64,000 bases of DNA. Origin: Cyclina sinensis (Eukaryota; Mollusca; Bivalvia; Venerida; Veneridae). The stretch lies in NCBI GenBank assembly GCA_012932295.1, contig JAAONU010000016.1, positions 35,681,241 to 35,745,240 of the forward strand. The letters run 5' to 3'. The first letter of the stretch is position 1. The number at the start of each line of letters is the position of its first letter. Below the pieces are notes generated by a model. It searched no databases and was not told where the DNA came from. It was given only the letters and a program-made list of their open reading frames with translations. The translations under genes and the position numbers were made by a program. Shown here one piece after another: positions 60,241 through 64,000 of the stretch.

Positions 60241-63200
60241 CAGAATTTTGCGAATATCCTTAATTCATATTCATAGAAAGTAAGTTCCGAGGAATATGTG
60301 ATTCTTTGTCTTCTCCTCTTTTTTTAAAACATTGCCCATGGTGAAAACAGTTTCATTACAGAAGTAGAATAAATTTCCGGTCTATCCGGTAATCATCAAT
60401 GCAAATGTTGTGTCATACAGGTCACTTACAAAATATATTTAAAGTGATACTTCAAGCTTTACAAGACTTTTGTTTTAATCTAAAGTATTTGCACAGATAC
60501 GTTAAACATATTGAGAATTCTCAAGCGCATGCTGACACATGTTTTAAACAATACTGTTAAAATCATTAAGACATGATAAGATGCTACAGTAAACACTGTA
60601 TCGTAATTAGTGCATAGAGTTGTGTAAGACATACGTTTAATGGGTTGTTGTATTACGGAAAAAAACATTCATTTGTGTTTTTATACGTGACTACATAAAT
60701 TTTACAGCCGTAATATTGTCAGTTTTTTGTTGTTGACTGTTTTACCCTGATTTTATTGCATGTTCTTTTGCAGTGTTTTTCTTGGGCTTGAGGATGTGTT
60801 TTAAATTCTTGATCTGTAGGGTAATCAAATTATTCCTTTTAAAGGACTATTGTTGACCTTAAGGAAATTGTAGTCTGTAACAATTTTGTAATCACCGAAT
60901 TGTCTGTGGTCAGATATTTAGGGTACATCTATAGTTGTTTCAGTTAAAAGTAGGACATAAGTTACCACAAGATAAACTTAAATCTAGACACTAAAATCAA
61001 AACGGTTTCTTCCAAAAAAAAAACAAAAACACTAGTACATTTTCATTAAAATCTAGTTGGACTGACTTAAATGTGGATATATTAACAAATAAAAGGGTTC
61101 TAGTGAATTTAATCGGGAACAAATCCAGGTCCCTTTGCCAGTACGACAGCACGAGCTAATCGACCGCGTAGAGAATGCAATGGTTACAGATACGTACAAT
61201 GGAAATCTAAATAAAGACACTCTGAAACTCCCTTACAATGGTCAATGGCTGGTACAGTCTGTACGATAAAGTATCAATAAATATTTAAATACAAGACCAT
61301 AACAACCCTATAGAATTGTATGTTGTTTCGGAGGATTGTGATTTTTCATAACTACATGTATATACACTTTGATAAAAAAAAGTAACAACTGACTATAAGC
61401 ATGAATATGTCCACTAGTGCAAAGTAACAAAACTGTAATAGCAATACATGTATCACTAGAATAAATCATGCCAAACGAATTTCTGGAGAGATAGTGCTGA
61501 TGCTCAAAAATAAAACGTACAGACATTTATACTAAAAAGAGAACAAAATGTAATGTTCTTACACAGTTATAAATTATATATCAAAATTTCTAAGCACGTT
61601 TCAAGCACAGATATGATGTATTACTGCAAAAAATGTATATAAAGTTAAAAAAAATATAAAAAATCTTAGGCATTCGTTATTTTTGTTACAATATATGTCT
61701 TCATAAATCATGTACGTTCAAAATTATCATTTAATAGTCTTTCTGAGTTTGGCATGCATTAACATTCTGCCCATATCACCAGAAGAAAAATCTCTTTTGA
61801 ATTATATCAAAGCACATACGATAAATTATATTGTTATACGACTTTTGAATTAAATATGAGTCTATTTGTAGACAGACAAGCTGTTATTTTTGCTGTTTAG
61901 ATATCTCAAGACGGCTGTTAAGACCTTGTGGCCAAATTATCTGTGTATTTGTTTCTGTGGGATGACAATGCACCCTTATGGATCACGATTTTGTGGCTAG
62001 GAGAGGGTTGTTTTTTTGGAGAAATTAGACGCGAAAATTTCATATAGTTAAAACTATGTATGGTTTCAGCTTTCCAATGACGTCAGCAACTGTCATGCTA
62101 AGTATTCATTTTATTAACTACTTTCGGTGCAATCCAATGCACGTTGACGTTATGTACGTAAATCATATACGTGTACGTTTTAGCAGCTGTATGCATTAAG
62201 TTTGCATGCATACTAAGTGGAAAGTTTTGAACATGAATAACATTGATATAATATAAGAAACTTTTAATGATGAGCTGACAGAGACCAGAAGTCTTTCTGG
62301 CTTCAGAACCGCGAAGACCTCTAACAGTGTCTTTTTCTGATTAAAAAATGACCCGCTGTGCAGGACTCACAGTCGGCTGCGACGTTCGTTCATTAATTTA
62401 ACTTCAGTTAGAGCTAATTGTTCAATAGAGCTTATTGTTTGTACCGTAGCGGCACTTTATAGGATATTAACCCGACTAACACAGAATTCGTGCAGTAAGT
62501 GACTATCTGTTCACTGAAATGACAGATTCAAATATAATACTTTTGTTTGTATGTAAACAAGTCGGAGGTCTTTGATAAGGAAAACATTTTCAATATATAC
62601 ATACATTAGCTAATGTAGGACAACTTTTATGTTTCATGCTAAATGTCCATCCACTCATTTGTCCCGTTTATTTGATCTGTGTATTTAAACAACGCTCGAA
62701 TGTATAATTTTCCTTTGATGTATACCGCTGGACTATAGTACGTTAATGACCATAAGAATTACAAACGCAGTCAAAGAAAAATACCAATTTCATACTGTCT
62801 CTTTCAATGGAGTAATCATTACTTTCGCCGAAATAGGTTTAGAGGTAAACTTTTGCATAGTTTCATTTGGTTTTTATTTGTCAGTTGAAATAGTTACCTT
62901 AAAATCGGTGTTATTCAAATATATGTGCTAATTCTTGTTATTCTAATTAAGTGTAAAACAAAATAACATTATTAATATCAATAAACTGCTTCAGTACTGT
63001 TATGATGTAAAAGAAAATAATTTCAACTTCCGGCATTTCATATTATACGAAACAGCATGTCTTGTTACAATTGGCTATTTTCAAAGGGACATACCCCAAA
63101 AACTAGCCAATGATATACTGTATATCTACTTTATTGACTCATTTGCTATATAATGAAAAGTAATAGATAATTTTAGAAGAGCGTATGTTCAACCATGTTG

Positions 63201-64000
63201 TCTTTTAGGCATTTAGACACCCCCAAAAACGGCACAACAACAACTCTAAATAGAGATTGATATTATCTGTTGTACTAAAAATTTTTGACTGATACCATGA
63301 CATCGAGTAATAATAAAATTCACTAGTATTCTTATTTACATGCATTTTTTTTTTAAACGGAATACTCTAGATTTTAGGCTAAGCCCTTTTCAAGTGACAA
63401 GGGCATAAAGGCTGTTAGACAGTGCGACAATATCTGAGGCTATTTCGAAATAAGACGTTCCATGTGTTATAACATTAAAACAAGGTTTTCAGTTCGTTCA
63501 TCCAGATGACCATTGCTAAATAAGAATGGCAACTTGCAGAGTAGAGTTCTGTTGATATTTGTAGTTTACAGATATAGTAGGATGTATCAGTCATGAAGAC
63601 ACAGTATCCCGTACGTAGTTTAGTTCACCTAAACGTAAAATACTCGGCAAATATTTGTTATTGTAACAAACAAGAAATATTAAATATTGCATGCATTAAC
63701 CGTTCTTTCTATGCTCCCCACAATCTTTCTCACGTGCACGCGTGGTAATACAATAACGGCGTATGCGCAAAAATGTGCGGTCCGTCTGGAAAACAATTTA
63801 TGCACATTATTAATCTTTTAAAAGATCATAGGTAACGAGGAATGGTTTGAATGCTCGAATTCACGTACAGGTATGATTGACTTGTACGTTTATTGATTTA
63901 ACATTTACAATATCTGCTTAAATTGTTACAGAATAAATAATTTGGGTTTATTTTTTTATTTTCTCGTTAATGTAGATTAATTCCAGCACATTTTGACATG

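Larger units (their letters stand above)
55220..64000. other. No gene recognised; microsatellites only
   Basis: AT-rich DNA with (TTTA)n near 58210-58240 and (AAT)n near 60210-60240. Two related phrases, 'accataactctacctggtgt' near 56305 and 'atatatctctgtcaggtctc' near 56530, suggest another diverged tandem repeat of about 230 bp. No exon chain, RNA gene or transposon end could be supported. Confidence 0.4.

Overview
The window looks like nuclear DNA of a bivalve mollusc. It is AT-rich, poor in genes and full of repeats. Evidence for a mollusc: an intron-split C-type lectin/PAN membrane-protein gene whose transmembrane region resembles one I remember from many bivalve proteins; a LINE with an L1-type ORF1; piggyBac-, Harbinger- and Tc1-like remnants; tRNA-derived SINE fragments; and a 'gtccccgaagg...gtccgtctgtc' repeat I associate with bivalves. 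No bacterial or viral gene organisation is seen. The clam-like assignment is from memory and was not searched.

Left end (1-5.2 kb): one host gene on the minus strand. I rebuilt it as seven exons between 5158 and 1370: signal peptide, C-type lectin domain, PAN/apple-like domain, linker, one transmembrane helix and a short cytoplasmic tail, 399 codons in total. All intron phases agree. The PAN exon also runs directly into a stop codon overlapped by AATAAA, so a secreted 243-residue form is possible.

5.4-7.5 kb: a 2.1-kb non-autonomous DNA transposon with 14-bp terminal inverted repeats (TIRs), a TAA target duplication and a threefold 117-bp internal tandem repeat. 8-11.3 kb: an interspersed 'gtccgtc' repeat and a tandem pair of tRNA-SINE-like units. 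12.4-14.5 kb and 39.7-42.6 kb: two copies of a foldback element whose long inverted arms are built from degenerate units of about 150 bp centred on 'gctagcggcc'. 15.4-16.3, 22.2-22.8 and 23.1-24.0 kb: three copies of an element with a 150-bp perfect-looking hairpin, the last two facing each other.

26.2-32.4 kb: a seemingly intact LINE of about 5.35 kb on the minus strand. It sits inside a higher-order tandem repeat with a 52-bp unit carrying a 16-bp palindrome. ORF1 and ORF2 are in the same frame, separated by a single TAG, and ORF2 has no usable ATG upstream of its endonuclease motifs.

33-64 kb: two piggyBac-like MITEs, a 206-bp palindromic MITE, a decayed Tc1/mariner transposase, microsatellites, and degenerate copies of low-copy dispersed repeats, some direct and some inverted. 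I recognise no further host gene there. Most of the window is therefore intergenic DNA or long-intron DNA worked over by transposons. All similarities given here are by-eye comparisons; no percentage identity was computed.
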